Under the pieces are notes generated by a model. It did no database searches, was not told where the DNA came from, and was given only the letters and a program-made list of their open reading frames with translations. 64,000 bases of DNA. Source: Microterricola viridarii. Its GTDB lineage: Bacteria > Actinomycetota > Actinomycetes > Actinomycetales > Microbacteriaceae. Where the stretch lies: positions 2,418,001 to 2,482,000 of the forward strand of contig NZ_LT629742.1 of the NCBI RefSeq assembly GCF_900104895.1. The letters are read 5' to 3'. Both the position numbers and the translations under genes were made by a program. Positions 43,708 to 51,908 of the stretch are shown here, in pieces; the first letter of the stretch is position 1, and every line of letters starts with the position of its first letter.

Positions 43708-45519
43708 ATGAGCACCACACGAGCCCAAGGCACACTCGGCGACGAGCTCACCAACCTCGGCGTCGGGCTCCTGATCGGTGCCGCAGCCCTCGCCCTGCTG
43801 CTCCGAGCCGCAGGCGCAGTCGCGGCCTGGGCGACGGGCATCGCGCAACCCTCCGGCGGGCCGGCATCCGGGCTCGCGGTGCTCTTCAACCTGGGCAACC
43901 CATCCGCGGCACTGAACGCACCGGACCTCAGCCCATTTGCGTACTGGCTCGCGGTCGCCGTGCTGCTCGGGATAGCGGTGACCGCGACGATCTGGCTGTG
44001 GAGGATGCTGCGCGACTCAGGACGCACCGCCAGGTACGACCCGCATCGCATCCCCGGCATTGCCACCCGCGCCGAAGTCGCCCGCGCCGCTTCACGCTCA
44101 GCCCTCATGAAGCGCGCGGCACACCTACGCCCCTCCCTGACGAAGGCCCGACCAAGCGACGTCGGCTACCGCATCGGCCGAGCACGCGGCACCACGGTGT
44201 GGGCAAGCGTCGAAGACTCGATCCTCGTCATCGGCCCACCACGCTCCGGCAAAGGGGCACACATCGTGATCAACTCCATCCTCGACGCCCCCGGCCCCGT
44301 CGTCACCACCTCCACGCGCCCTGACAACCTCACCGCCACATTGCGGGCTCGGCAACGGCTCGGCCCGGTTGCTGTGTTCGACCCGCAACAGCTCGCTGCG
44401 GGCATCCCGGTGGGGCTGCGCTGGTCGCCGATCCGCGGATGCGAAGACCCGCTCACGGCCATGATCCGGGCGACGGGGCTGGCCGCCGGCACCGGGTTGG
44501 CCGCGGGTGGTGTCGACGGCGGCGGATTCTGGGAGGCGAAGACCCGCACGGCACTCCAATCGTTGCTGCACGCGGCGGCCCTCGACCACAGCTCGCCCGC
44601 TGAGCTCTTCCGCTGGACCCTCGATCCCGCCGCCGCCCACGACGCGGTGTCCATCCTGCTCAGCACCCCGGCCGCCGCCACCGGCTGGGGAGACTCGCTG
44701 CAAGCGATGCTCGAGGCCGACCCGCGCACACGCGACTCCATCTGGCAGGGCGTCTCCCTCGCCTTGGGAGCGTTGGCCGACCCTCGAGTGCTGGATGCCG
44801 TCTCCCCCGACGACGGCGAAGGCTTCGACCCTGAGCGCTTCCTGCGCAGCAACGGCACCCTGTATTTGCTCGCCACCGGCGCCGGCGCGAACAACTCCGC
44901 TGCACTCGTCGCGGCGTTTGTTGAAGACCTCATCGAGACCGCCCGCCGCATCGCCGCGCGCAACACCGGAGCCCGTCTCGACCCGCCCCTGCTGCTGGCA
45001 CTCGACGAGATCGGCAACCTCGCTCCCCTCCCGTCGCTCCCGAACCTCATGGCGGAGGGTGGAGGCACCGGCATCACGACGATTCCCGTTCTGCAATCAC
45101 TCGCGCAGGCGCGCACCAAGTGGAGCGACAACGCGGCCGGCGCCATCTGGGACGCGTCGATCGTCAAGATCGTGCTCGGCGGAGCATCCAACTCGCGAGA
45201 CCTGCACGACCTCTCGACCCTGATCGGCGAGCGCGACGAGTCCACCAACTCGTCGACGATTGGCGACCGCGGTTCCCGCTCTTCACAACGCTCGATCCGC
45301 CGCGTCGCGATCATGCCGCCCGACACGATCCGCACCCTCCCATTCGGCACCGGCCTCATCATGCTGCGCGCGGCTCCGCCCGTCGTTGCCCAGTTCCGCA
45401 TGTGGACGGAACGCAAGGACGCGAAAGTACTGCGAGCGAATCGCACGGAGATCGAGTCGTTCTTGCGTCTGCCGGCTCACCAGGCGCCTCCCGAGCATCC
45501 GATCACCGATGCAGAATGA
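43708..45519 (+). CDS. VirD4/TraG-type coupling protein
   Basis: A 603-residue type IV coupling protein that docks the relaxase-DNA complex to the channel. Two membrane helices lie in the first ~100 residues (~20-40 and ~80-98). Walker A is IGPPRSGKGAHIV (176-183 core) and Walker B is LLLALDEIGNLAPLP, followed by VLQSLAQARTKW and a helix-turn-helix-like all-alpha insertion in the middle. The ATG at 43708 follows the DprA stop by 28 bases. Confidence 0.92.
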   Translation: MSTTRAQGTLGDELTNLGVGLLIGAAALALLLRAAGAVAAWATGIAQPSGGPASGLAVLFNLGNPSAALNAPDLSPFAYWLAVAVLLGIAVTATIWLWRMLRDSGRTARYDPHRIPGIATRAEVARAASRSALMKRAAHLRPSLTKARPSDVGYRIGRARGTTVWASVEDSILVIGPPRSGKGAHIVINSILDAPGPVVTTSTRPDNLTATLRARQRLGPVAVFDPQQLAAGIPVGLRWSPIRGCEDPLTAMIRATGLAAGTGLAAGGVDGGGFWEAKTRTALQSLLHAAALDHSSPAELFRWTLDPAAAHDAVSILLSTPAAATGWGDSLQAMLEADPRTRDSIWQGVSLALGALADPRVLDAVSPDDGEGFDPERFLRSNGTLYLLATGAGANNSAALVAAFVEDLIETARRIAARNTGARLDPPLLLALDEIGNLAPLPSLPNLMAEGGGTGITTIPVLQSLAQARTKWSDNAAGAIWDASIVKIVLGGASNSRDLHDLSTLIGERDESTNSSTIGDRGSRSSQRSIRRVAIMPPDTIRTLPFGTGLIMLRAAPPVVAQFRMWTERKDAKVLRANRTEIESFLRLPAHQAPPEHPITDAE

Positions 45520-45615
45520 CGGTGCCTGCCTGCGCTCGAAACCATGGCCCGTCTGGCGCACCTCCAAGTAGAAGCGGATCTCAACGAATCCGCCCATCAT
45601 TTGGAGGACAGTCCC

Positions 45616-46074
45616 ATGGCATTCCACACGCAGCAATCGCTCTCAGGCTTCATCGCTTCGGAACCGCAACAGTCTGTCACCGAAGCCGGCGACACGCGCT
45701 TCTACGTGCGCATCGGCCAACCGCACTTCCGCCGCGATGACGGCGGCGGCTTTACGGAGCTGGAGCCAACATTCCACGACATGGTCGCCTACCGCGCCAC
45801 CGCTGAACGGGCGTACACGCGGTTCGCGAAGGGTGACAGTTTCGTTGCCGAAGGCTATGTGCGCTCGTTCACCTTCGTCCATGACGGCATGGCCTTGGAG
45901 CGAGAGGAATTTGTCGCGAAGAAGATCGGCCATGACCTGGCCCGCACGAACTACGACGTCGACCGCGCCCGCCGCTCGTCCACGAGCCCCGACCATGAGC
46001 ACCCGATCGCACAACTGGACGCCCAGCCAACCCCGATTCCAGATCGGGCCCGCTCAGTCGCACGCGTGATGTGA
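45616..46074 (+). CDS. SSB-like OB-fold protein
   Basis: A 152-residue protein resembling single-stranded DNA-binding proteins: a beta-rich core starts LSGFIASEPQQSVTEAGDTR, then FYVRIGQPHF, MVAYRATAERAYTRFAKGDS and FVAEGYVRSF, which correspond to OB-fold strands. The C-terminal tail is charged and lacks the acidic DDDIPF-type tip of housekeeping SSB. TTGGAGGACAGT precedes the ATG. It likely coats transferred or replicating single-stranded element DNA. Confidence 0.8.
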   Translation: MAFHTQQSLSGFIASEPQQSVTEAGDTRFYVRIGQPHFRRDDGGGFTELEPTFHDMVAYRATAERAYTRFAKGDSFVAEGYVRSFTFVHDGMALEREEFVAKKIGHDLARTNYDVDRARRSSTSPDHEHPIAQLDAQPTPIPDRARSVARVM

Positions 46075-46664
46075 GCGGCACGATGTCGGCCTACTCGGGC
46101 GAGTGGCCCACTGGCGATACGGATGCACCGCAAAGCGCAGCTGCTTACGACGATGTTGACGGGCCGATTGACGCTGAGCCGCCACACCCGGTGAACTGGA
46201 ATCTCCTGACCGCTGAAGACGCCCAGACCGAATGGATTGAGCTCAACCGGTGGGTGAACTGGCTACGGCGCACGTACGGTCTCCCTGCGTCAATCGTGCC
46301 GCCGTTCTGGCACCGACACCCAGAGCTCGTCTGGGAGCTCTCCGCACTCCACCTGCACTGGCTCTGCGCCTACGACCCTGACCAACACGGCTCGGCCCCG
46401 CTCGGCTGGCACCGCGACTTCGCTGACGCGCGCCAACGCCTCCACGACTGGGTCGCTACGTCGGGCACTCGCCTCGATCGAGACCGGCCGACACGGCAAA
46501 CCTCCTGGCCTGGTGAGCCGGCTGCCACGGACATCGACGGAGTCCAGATCGATAGACGCGACGATGACTTTGCACAGTTCGTAGTGGATGACGTCACCAA
46601 ACGAAACGCGGCCGAAGCGGACTTTTACGCACAGCTGCCCGGGGATGATCCAGCCTCGCTGTAG
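46071..46664 (+). CDS. DUF4913 family protein
   Basis: A 197-residue soluble protein with the DUF4913 pattern: LNRWVNWLRRTYGL, then PPFWHRHPELVWELSALHLH and WHRDFADARQRLHDW. This family is regularly the last gene of actinobacterial conjugation operons. The GTG start overlaps the SSB-like gene by four bases; ATG 46083 is an alternative. Exact function unknown. A strong hairpin about 180 bases downstream is the likely operon terminator. Confidence 0.82.
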   Translation: MSGTMSAYSGEWPTGDTDAPQSAAAYDDVDGPIDAEPPHPVNWNLLTAEDAQTEWIELNRWVNWLRRTYGLPASIVPPFWHRHPELVWELSALHLHWLCAYDPDQHGSAPLGWHRDFADARQRLHDWVATSGTRLDRDRPTRQTSWPGEPAATDIDGVQIDRRDDDFAQFVVDDVTKRNAAEADFYAQLPGDDPASL

Positions 46665-46842
46665 AGCTCCGCAAGAATACTGGCGGGACTATGCATCCGC
46701 GCTATTGCAAACCGCTGCCGTACAGCTGCGTCACATTGGGGTCAGGGGGCTTTGATCTAACGCCGGTGACGCGTTTCACACAGCTGTCACGGGAGACGAC
46801 GGTGAAGCCCCAATTCGTCAGCTTTGTGCGCTTGCCAACCCC

Positions 46843-46877
46843 AACGCTGGCTTGGCTGTTGAAGCCAAGCCAGCGTT
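46843..46877. terminator. Strong hairpin after the conjugation operon
   Basis: Perfect 15-bp stem: AACGCTGGCTTGGCT at 46843-46857 and AGCCAAGCCAGCGTT at 46863-46877, loop GTTGA. It lies between the DUF4913 gene and the convergent secreted-protein gene, so it can stop both. No T-run follows. Confidence 0.75.
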
Positions 46878-46942
46878 CAGATTGCGGCCGAGAACACTCG
46901 ACCGCTTGTCCGACGACGGTGTGAGGTTGGATTGACCTCGTC

Positions 46943-47413
46943 CTACTTCACTCCGGCGCCCCTGCTTTGTGTGACCTGGCCGACGACGAGAAATTCCCCG
47001 AGAACCGTTGACCCGTCAACCCCGTAGACCGGGATTACGTGGTCCTTCGCCCCTTCGGTCGCCTGCCATTTCAGAGCGTCCTCCGGAGATTTGAACGATG
47101 CCTGAGCCGCTGTCCCATTGACGGCATCAAGCTCAGTCTTCCTGACGAAACCTTCCTTGCCGTTGGTCGCCACTGCTTGAATCAGGTCAGGCTCTGTCTC
47201 AGGTGAGATGGCATCGACTGCGGAACCGTAAGTGAGACCCTGCCGGTTCATTTCATACTCGGGTGCGGGTAGGGGCTTCGATTGCATGCCCTCCGCAGTC
47301 AGCCCTGCAGGGGCGAAGAGCGTGGGAACGTATGCGACTGCTGTTCCCGTGCCAAGGCCGGCGAGCGCGAGAACCGCTACGCCAACTGCGAGTGTGGTGG
47401 TGCGTTTCTTCAT
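46943..47413 (-). CDS. Secreted protein, unrecognised
   Basis: A 156-residue protein with a clear signal peptide (KKRTTTLAVGVAVLALAGLG, cleavage probably after AVA near residue 27). The mature part has no named domain; it has a TPDLIQAV-like helix region (ETEPDLIQAVATNGKEGFV) and a beta-rich tail (VIPVYGVDGSTVLGEFLVVG). AGGAAGGACGGTC precedes the ATG. It is 15 bases downstream of another secreted protein gene and likely co-transcribed with it. Confidence 0.75.
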   Translation of the reverse strand: MKKRTTTLAVGVAVLALAGLGTGTAVAYVPTLFAPAGLTAEGMQSKPLPAPEYEMNRQGLTYGSAVDAISPETEPDLIQAVATNGKEGFVRKTELDAVNGTAAQASFKSPEDALKWQATEGAKDHVIPVYGVDGSTVLGEFLVVGQVTQSRGAGVK

Positions 47414-47428
47414 GATTGACCGTCCTTC

Positions 47429-47920
47429 CTAGGAGTTCTGGAGTCGGGATTGGAAGGTGTAGACCGGATTATAGCCGCTCCCGTTCCAGCCGTACGATAC
47501 GCCGTATGAGTACCAGGATCCCGTTTGCCATCTAGTGCAAGAGTCTCCGTTGGCGTAGGACGCCCCTGAGTTGTAGGTGATGTTGCCCTCGCAGCTCAGG
47601 GAATTGTTGCTAGTGAATAGCCTCCCCTTGGAACCCATGTCCCCGTTCTGAGCCCCCGGTCGTGAGGTCGTTGTCCTTGCCGATGCCCAGTGTCCGGAGG
47701 TGTTGCCCGTTACGGTCGCGTAATTTGTGTAGGTCTTGCCGGAAACTGTGAACGTTCCAGTGTCGCTACTGGCGTCGCCAGCCGATGCCGGCTGGAGGCC
47801 GAAACCAACGAGAAAGGTCATGACAAATGTCCCGACTAGTAGCATCAACCCGCGACGGCGATGCCCCGGGTCGCGCGTTTCGGAAGGCTCGAGATTCTCT
47901 CGAGTTGCGGCTAGATTCAT
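47429..47920 (-). CDS. Secreted small protein, unrecognised
   Basis: A 163-residue protein. An extended N-terminus with Arg-rich stretch (DPGHRRRGLMLLVGTFVMTF) leads into a signal peptide ending at PASA/G (about residue 48). The mature ~115 residues are rich in Ser, Thr, Gly, Tyr and Asn with two cysteines (SLSCEGN, DSCTRW), ending SYGVSYGWNGSGYNPVYTF. It superficially recalls small bacteriocin-like secreted proteins, but I cannot match it to a family. AGAAAGGAACCG precedes ATG 47920. It is divergent from a truncated sigma-factor remnant. Confidence 0.7.
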   Translation of the reverse strand: MNLAATRENLEPSETRDPGHRRRGLMLLVGTFVMTFLVGFGLQPASAGDASSDTGTFTVSGKTYTNYATVTGNTSGHWASARTTTSRPGAQNGDMGSKGRLFTSNNSLSCEGNITYNSGASYANGDSCTRWQTGSWYSYGVSYGWNGSGYNPVYTFQSRLQNS

Positions 47921-48048
47921 GGGCGGTTCCTTTCTCATCGATGTCGGCCCCAGGCGCAGGCTTACTAAGAGATGTCCGGATCGCCGCGAATGGTTCACGT
48001 CTGACCTGATATCCCTCGCGTTCGTAGAATGACCGATGAGGGGTGCAA

Positions 48049-48168
48049 GTGAAGAGCGAACAAAAGTCGGATTCCGCGCTGTGGCTAGAAGCAATCTCGG
48101 GAACCGAGCGCCTTTTCCTAGTGATCTTCGATCGCTACCGAGACCGCACCTTTCGTGCCTCGCCATAG
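48049..48168 (+). pseudogene. Truncated ECF-like sigma factor
   Basis: A 39-codon frame, GTG at 48049, encodes SDSALWLEAISGTERLFLVI and FDRYRDRTFRAS before TAG. This matches the first 37 residues of the intact sigma gene at 49909-50520 (SDAALWLEAVSGTERAFAVI, FDRHRARVFRAA). The rest is missing; a degraded IS701-like transposase sequence starts at the break. It is therefore a duplicated sigma factor cut by an IS. Confidence 0.85.
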
Positions 48169-48870
48169 GGCCCAGCGGATCAAGCGGTGTGGGTTGCGGG
48201 CTCGGGGCCATACGAGCCATGCGATGAGGTGCCTGATGCCAGGAACTGAGAGTTTTGCCAGTTGCCCGTAGCCTGGTTCTTGGCCCCCAAGCTTGAGCAG
48301 CTGGTGCCAAGGCAGGCGGGGCGAACATGGAGAGAACGATGTGCCGATACCAGCCGGTGTTCTGGCGGACTTGGTAGTGATCGAGTCCGGTCTCGCCTTT
48401 GGAGGTTTGACAGGTTTCCTCAATGGCCCGCGGGCTCTGGCAGCCCTCGCGGGCTCAATGAGGGTGACGTTCTACGGAGTGTGGCAGATGAAGTGGGCCA
48501 AGTCTGATGGATCTTTCACCGACCGGCAGCCCAGTAGCCAGTGCTCGCCGGTTCCGGTCGAGCGGTTGATGCGGATCCGGGCTCAGGCGTAGAGCTTCTC
48601 GCCCTTGATGGCAGCACCAGCGGTGCGGGTGCGCCAGGCGCATACGTCTAGAGAAGCGAAGAGCTGATGGGGTCGGCTACCGGAGCCTCGTTCTCTAGGG
48701 CTCGGAATCATGGTGCTGGTGGCGCGATGATCTCCGTCGAGCTCCCACCGCTGCTCGAGCTGAGCGCTAGCCAGTTTCACGAGTTGAGGTCGACGTGATC
48801 TGGACCGCGTACGTCTCATCGGACATCTCATGTCAAAGGGCTTACGAGGAGCTCTCTGTTCCAGGAGGAA
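48160..48870 (-). pseudogene. Degraded IS701-like transposase
   Basis: The minus strand, read through frame changes, encodes pieces of an IS701-type DDE transposase: INRSTGTGEHWLLGCRS, DLAHFICHTP, then TGWYRHIVLSMFA and finally KLSVPGIRHLIAWLVWPRAR with NPHRLIRWALWR. At least two frameshifts and an early stop separate these, so it cannot give an active protein. It appears to have cut the neighbouring sigma factor. Confidence 0.75.
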
Positions 48871-48873
48871 GTT

Positions 48874-49407
48874 GTGAAGAATCGAATCGTTCAATGTGTG
48901 GGGGCGGTCATCGGGGCTGTGGCACTCAGCTTGGGCTCGGCTACGACGGCGGTGGCCGTCGAGAGTTCACCCGCCGTAGAGCATTGTGCTGTTGAGGCAG
49001 CTCAGCTCGGCTCAACGGAGGAGTTGGCCGAGCCGGTGTGCTTCGGCACGACCGATGGGCTGAATGCGTTTCTGGAGAAGGTGGGTGCAGGCAACGCTGC
49101 ACGAGGGGTTACCGCGAACGTGCTGCTCGGGACCGTCTACAAAGATGCCAATGGAACAGGTGCAAGCCTGGCGTTCTACGGCTCGAGCGGTTGCGCGGAG
49201 GTGACGTTCGGATTTTCGACGCTGACGGCGGGATGGGACAACAGCATTAGCTCAGCCCGAGGCTCGAATGGGTGTTGGCTCACCCTATACACGGCCACAA
49301 ACTACGGTGGAAGCAAACTGAATTGCACCCCGTACTGCTCTTCAATCGGAGGCTGGAACGACAACGTGAAGTCTCTCGTTTTCCGGCCGGCGGGCACGTT
49401 TGGGTAG
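48874..49407 (+). CDS. Secreted beta/gamma-crystallin-like (peptidase inhibitor I36-type) protein
   Basis: A 177-residue exported protein. The signal peptide (VGAVIGAVALSLGSATTAVA) ends near residue 28. The mature C-terminal half looks like a Greek-key beta/gamma-crystallin or I36-type inhibitor domain: GASLAFYGSSGCAEVTFGF, then WDNSISSARGSNGCWLTLY, NYGGSKLNCTPYC and GWNDNVKSLVF, with the usual WxxxxSS repeat. AGGAGGAAGTT precedes the GTG. It ends two bases before the convergent anti-sigma-like gene. Antimicrobial, inhibitor or stress roles are all possible. Confidence 0.82.
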   Translation: MKNRIVQCVGAVIGAVALSLGSATTAVAVESSPAVEHCAVEAAQLGSTEELAEPVCFGTTDGLNAFLEKVGAGNAARGVTANVLLGTVYKDANGTGASLAFYGSSGCAEVTFGFSTLTAGWDNSISSARGSNGCWLTLYTATNYGGSKLNCTPYCSSIGGWNDNVKSLVFRPAGTFG

Positions 49408-49409
49408 AT

Positions 49410-49922
49410 CTACTCGCGGTCGAGTGGCGCCATTCCGAGCGAGAGACAAATCGATTCTGAAGAACTCGGAACGACCGCTGCGCTTCCGTCTCGGAGCACG
49501 CAAATTTGCAGCGGTGGCGCGACTCCCGGCGCATGTGCGGGAGCTGTGGGGTCTGAGTCATCACTGAGCGCGCCCTCTTCCCACATCTGCGTGCACAGCA
49601 CTATTGCATCTGCTACGTGACCTGATCCGCCACCGTTCTCGAGGGTTGCAGACGACCCGGGGTAGCTTCCGTCAGGGTTGACATCGGTGGAGCTGAGGCA
49701 GTGAACGAGGTTCATGTTGGACATATGGGTGGCATTTAGAACGATCGCCGCTCCCGTGGCGAAACCACCAACGAGGAGCAAACCCGCGAAGCTTCCTGCG
49801 AGGATTCGCCGCCGTGTTCGCCGTGCTACTTCGTGAGGCTCGCCGCGAAGGCGCTGCATTAACAGCTCACGGATCGCATCAGTTCGTTCCGGAGTCATGG
49901 CGGGTACGTCATAGGTGTTCAC
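49410..49922 (-). CDS. Membrane-anchored protein, probable anti-sigma partner
   Basis: A 170-residue protein with a cytoplasmic N-terminus (~45 residues, TPERTDAIRELLMQRLRG), one membrane helix (ILAGSFAGLLLVGGFATGAA) and an outside domain with several Cys residues. Its start overlaps the sigma factor gene by 14 bases. That arrangement and topology are typical of anti-sigma factors, although the ZAS zinc motif HxxxCxxC is not present, so the assignment is from context. Confidence 0.6.
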   Translation of the reverse strand: MNTYDVPAMTPERTDAIRELLMQRLRGEPHEVARRTRRRILAGSFAGLLLVGGFATGAAIVLNATHMSNMNLVHCLSSTDVNPDGSYPGSSATLENGGGSGHVADAIVLCTQMWEEGALSDDSDPTAPAHAPGVAPPLQICVLRDGSAAVVPSSSESICLSLGMAPLDRE

Positions 49923-50520
49923 GGTGCGCGCCTCCTCTCGTTATCTCGCCGTCTGCTACTGATGTGTCCACATCCGTCAATTCGGTACGGAGTTGGCCGC
50001 GTGCTCGATGAAGTCGCGATTTTACGGTGCCCGCGGGAATGCCCAGAACAGCGGCAGCGGCAGCGATTGGCAGCTCTTCGACCAGACATAGATCGACCAC
50101 TGCACGATCGGCTGGGGCAAGTTTCCGGAGCGCCTGAGCGAGGCGGTTCCCGCGCATATGAAGATCTATCCGTGCATCGATCTGGGGTGCCGCGTCTTCG
50201 GCTGAGGGGCTGGGCGGAAGATTGCCGATGAGGCGCCTGTAGCGGCGCTGAGCTCGCGTCAGATTCCGTGTGACGTTGGTTGTCACAGTCAGGAGCCACG
50301 GAAGAAGCGAGCCGTCAACGATCCGCACTTTCTTGCGGAGTCGCCACGCCTCGAGGAAGACGATTGCGACGGCGTCCTCAGCATCAGCGACGTTACCGAC
50401 CCGCCGATACGCCGCACGGAATACTCTGGCTCGATGCCGGTCGAAGATGACAGCGAAGGCACGCTCGGTGCCAGAAACCGCCTCTAACCACAGGGCCGCA
50501 TCTGAGTCTCGTTCCTCCAC
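49909..50520 (-). CDS. ECF-type RNA polymerase sigma factor
   Basis: A 203-residue sigma-70 family protein. Region 2 is AVIFDRHRARVFRAAYRRVG with DAEDAVAIVFLEAWR, and region 4 is APADRAVVDLCLVEELPIAA with AAVLGIPAGTVKSRLHRARG. GTG at 50520 has GGGAGCTG before it. It is co-translated with the membrane protein that follows, the usual sigma/anti-sigma design. A truncated relative lies at 48049-48168 next to a secreted protein gene, so this sigma may control the small secreted proteins around it. Confidence 0.88.
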   Translation of the reverse strand: MEERDSDAALWLEAVSGTERAFAVIFDRHRARVFRAAYRRVGNVADAEDAVAIVFLEAWRLRKKVRIVDGSLLPWLLTVTTNVTRNLTRAQRRYRRLIGNLPPSPSAEDAAPQIDARIDLHMRGNRLAQALRKLAPADRAVVDLCLVEELPIAAAAAVLGIPAGTVKSRLHRARGQLRTELTDVDTSVADGEITRGGAHREHL

Positions 50521-50694
50521 CAGCTCCCACCCCCCGTTCGCGCATCCAGCTTACGGGTTGAGTCCGAATCGAAGGGGAAGCAATCAACCTTTCATCCACG
50601 CGCCGAGCATCCCCTAGCAACGGCCTATTGGAGACCAATATCCCTCAAGCCTCGAAAGGCAATGGGAGATGGATTTGAGTAGAAGAATAGCCAT
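50521..50694. promoter_or_regulatory. Divergent promoter region of sigma gene
   Basis: Region between the sigma gene and a broken secreted-protein gene; it should hold the promoter for the sigma/anti-sigma pair. The sequence is less GC-rich than neighbouring coding DNA, with no operator symmetry that I could pick out. Confidence 0.35.
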
Positions 50695-51042
50695 ATGGGG
50701 GTGGTGGCGGTCGGATCGATCGGTGCCCTCCTGATCTTGGGGAGTGCGTTGCCGGTGTCGGCCAGCTCCTCTGGTAAGGATTCGAGACGGAGCTAGGAGT
50801 CCGTCGCCTCGTCGATCAGCGCATCGAAGCAAGCCACCGCGGAAAGCTTCGCCGCGAAGTTCGTCTTCGAGGACCCCGTCCACGAAAACGCTCTCGGTTT
50901 ATCAGCGACGGAGTTCGCGGCGTACAACGATCAGCTCGAAATCGACTTTGACCCCGGCGAGTGGACACCTCACAGCAGAGAATGCTCACTCTGGCAAGGA
51001 CACATCGGCCGCTCACTCCCGAGCACAAGGACGAGGCCGTGA
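50695..51042 (+). pseudogene. Broken secreted-protein gene (in-frame amber stop)
   Basis: ATG at 50695 begins a signal peptide (GVVAVGSIGALLILGSALPV, then SASSSG). TAG at 50794-50796 stops it after 33 codons, but the same frame continues with protein-like sequence (SFAAKFVFEDPVHENALGLS, then EFAAYNDQLEIDFDPGEW) until about 50975, where IS3 sequence takes over. So it was a secreted protein gene that acquired a nonsense codon and lost its 3' end to an IS. Confidence 0.75.
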
Positions 51043-51578
51043 AGCTGGTCATCACGACCGGCAAGGCAGTCGCCACCGTTGCACGTGAGCTCGGCATCAA
51101 CGAGGCCACTTGGGTCGTTTGGTGATCGCGTTCAAGGCCCGCAACGAGACCGGGCAGGCGGACGTGACAGAGTCCAGGCGGGCCGAGCTGTTAAGGCTGC
51201 GGATAGAGAATGCAGACCTGAAACTGGATCGGACGCTCTTGAAAAAGCGTTCACCTTCTTCGCCCAGGAAGCCACGCGACGGCGGTGAGGATCCAGGACG
51301 TGCACCCGAAGAACTACGGCGTCTACGGCGCCCCGAAGGTGCACGCGCAGCTGCGCCGCGACGGCCATCCGGTCGCGCGGAGCACGGTGGAACGGCTGAT
51401 GCGCCGCGTGGGGCTGCTGGGCGTGTCCCGGCGGAAGGGGCCGCCGCCGACAGTGTCGGGGCCGTTCTCGGACCGGGCGGGCGACCTCGTCGACAGGCCC
51501 TGCACCGCGCCGGCGCGGACGGCCTGTGGGGGGCCAGGCAAAACCATACGAACCCGAAGGCGCCTCGAGTTTGACTAG
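50982..51578 (+). pseudogene. Remnant of an IS3-family transposase
   Basis: An OrfA start (ARTHRPLTPEHKDEAVKLVI, then ATVARELGINEAT) changes frame near 51108-51112 to GRLVIAFKARNETGQADVTE. It continues as an OrfB start (IQDVHPKNYGVYGAPKVHAQ, RSTVERLMRRVGLLG) that ends about 51578 without the DDE catalytic core. Several frameshifts and the 3' truncation make it non-functional. It differs from the intact IS3 element at 14571-15865. Confidence 0.85.
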
Positions 51579-51908
51579 CGTCCAGCGGTCCGCAAAAGCC
51601 AGCGCTAGCTGTCCAATTGTGAAGATCAGCGCGTCTGCCTGAGCAACCCTGCAGGCGACATGGTGTAGATGCGGAGGCGACTACGAGTAGTCAGGCGCAA
51701 CGTCGTCGCCCATACCCGGAACCTAGCAAGCTGCGCAACTCTCGTAGGCGAGAGTGTCCCCGGTCAATGGCGACTCATGCAGCTGTCATTCGCAATGCAC
51801 CGCGTCAATCGAGAATCGATGTCTCGTTGATCAGAGAGCTACATGCGTCCCTCGGCATGGCGTCCACGATGTGTCAGGAACCCGAATCTCCTGCCTCCCC
51901 ACATGTCG
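51579..51908. other. Gene-free stretch between IS remnant and integrase
   Basis: About 330 bases with no gene, hairpin or repeat that I could recognise. The integrase gene ends at its right edge, so this stretch lies downstream of it. Confidence 0.4.

Noticed and set aside
46691-46924. 77-codon frame after DUF4913
   Set aside because: It runs through the perfect terminator hairpin and has no domain or start signal.
47429-47920. Lactococcin 972-type bacteriocin
   Set aside because: Size, signal peptide and aromatic C-terminus are suggestive, but the family's typical HxxY/W pattern and companion transporter genes are not seen.
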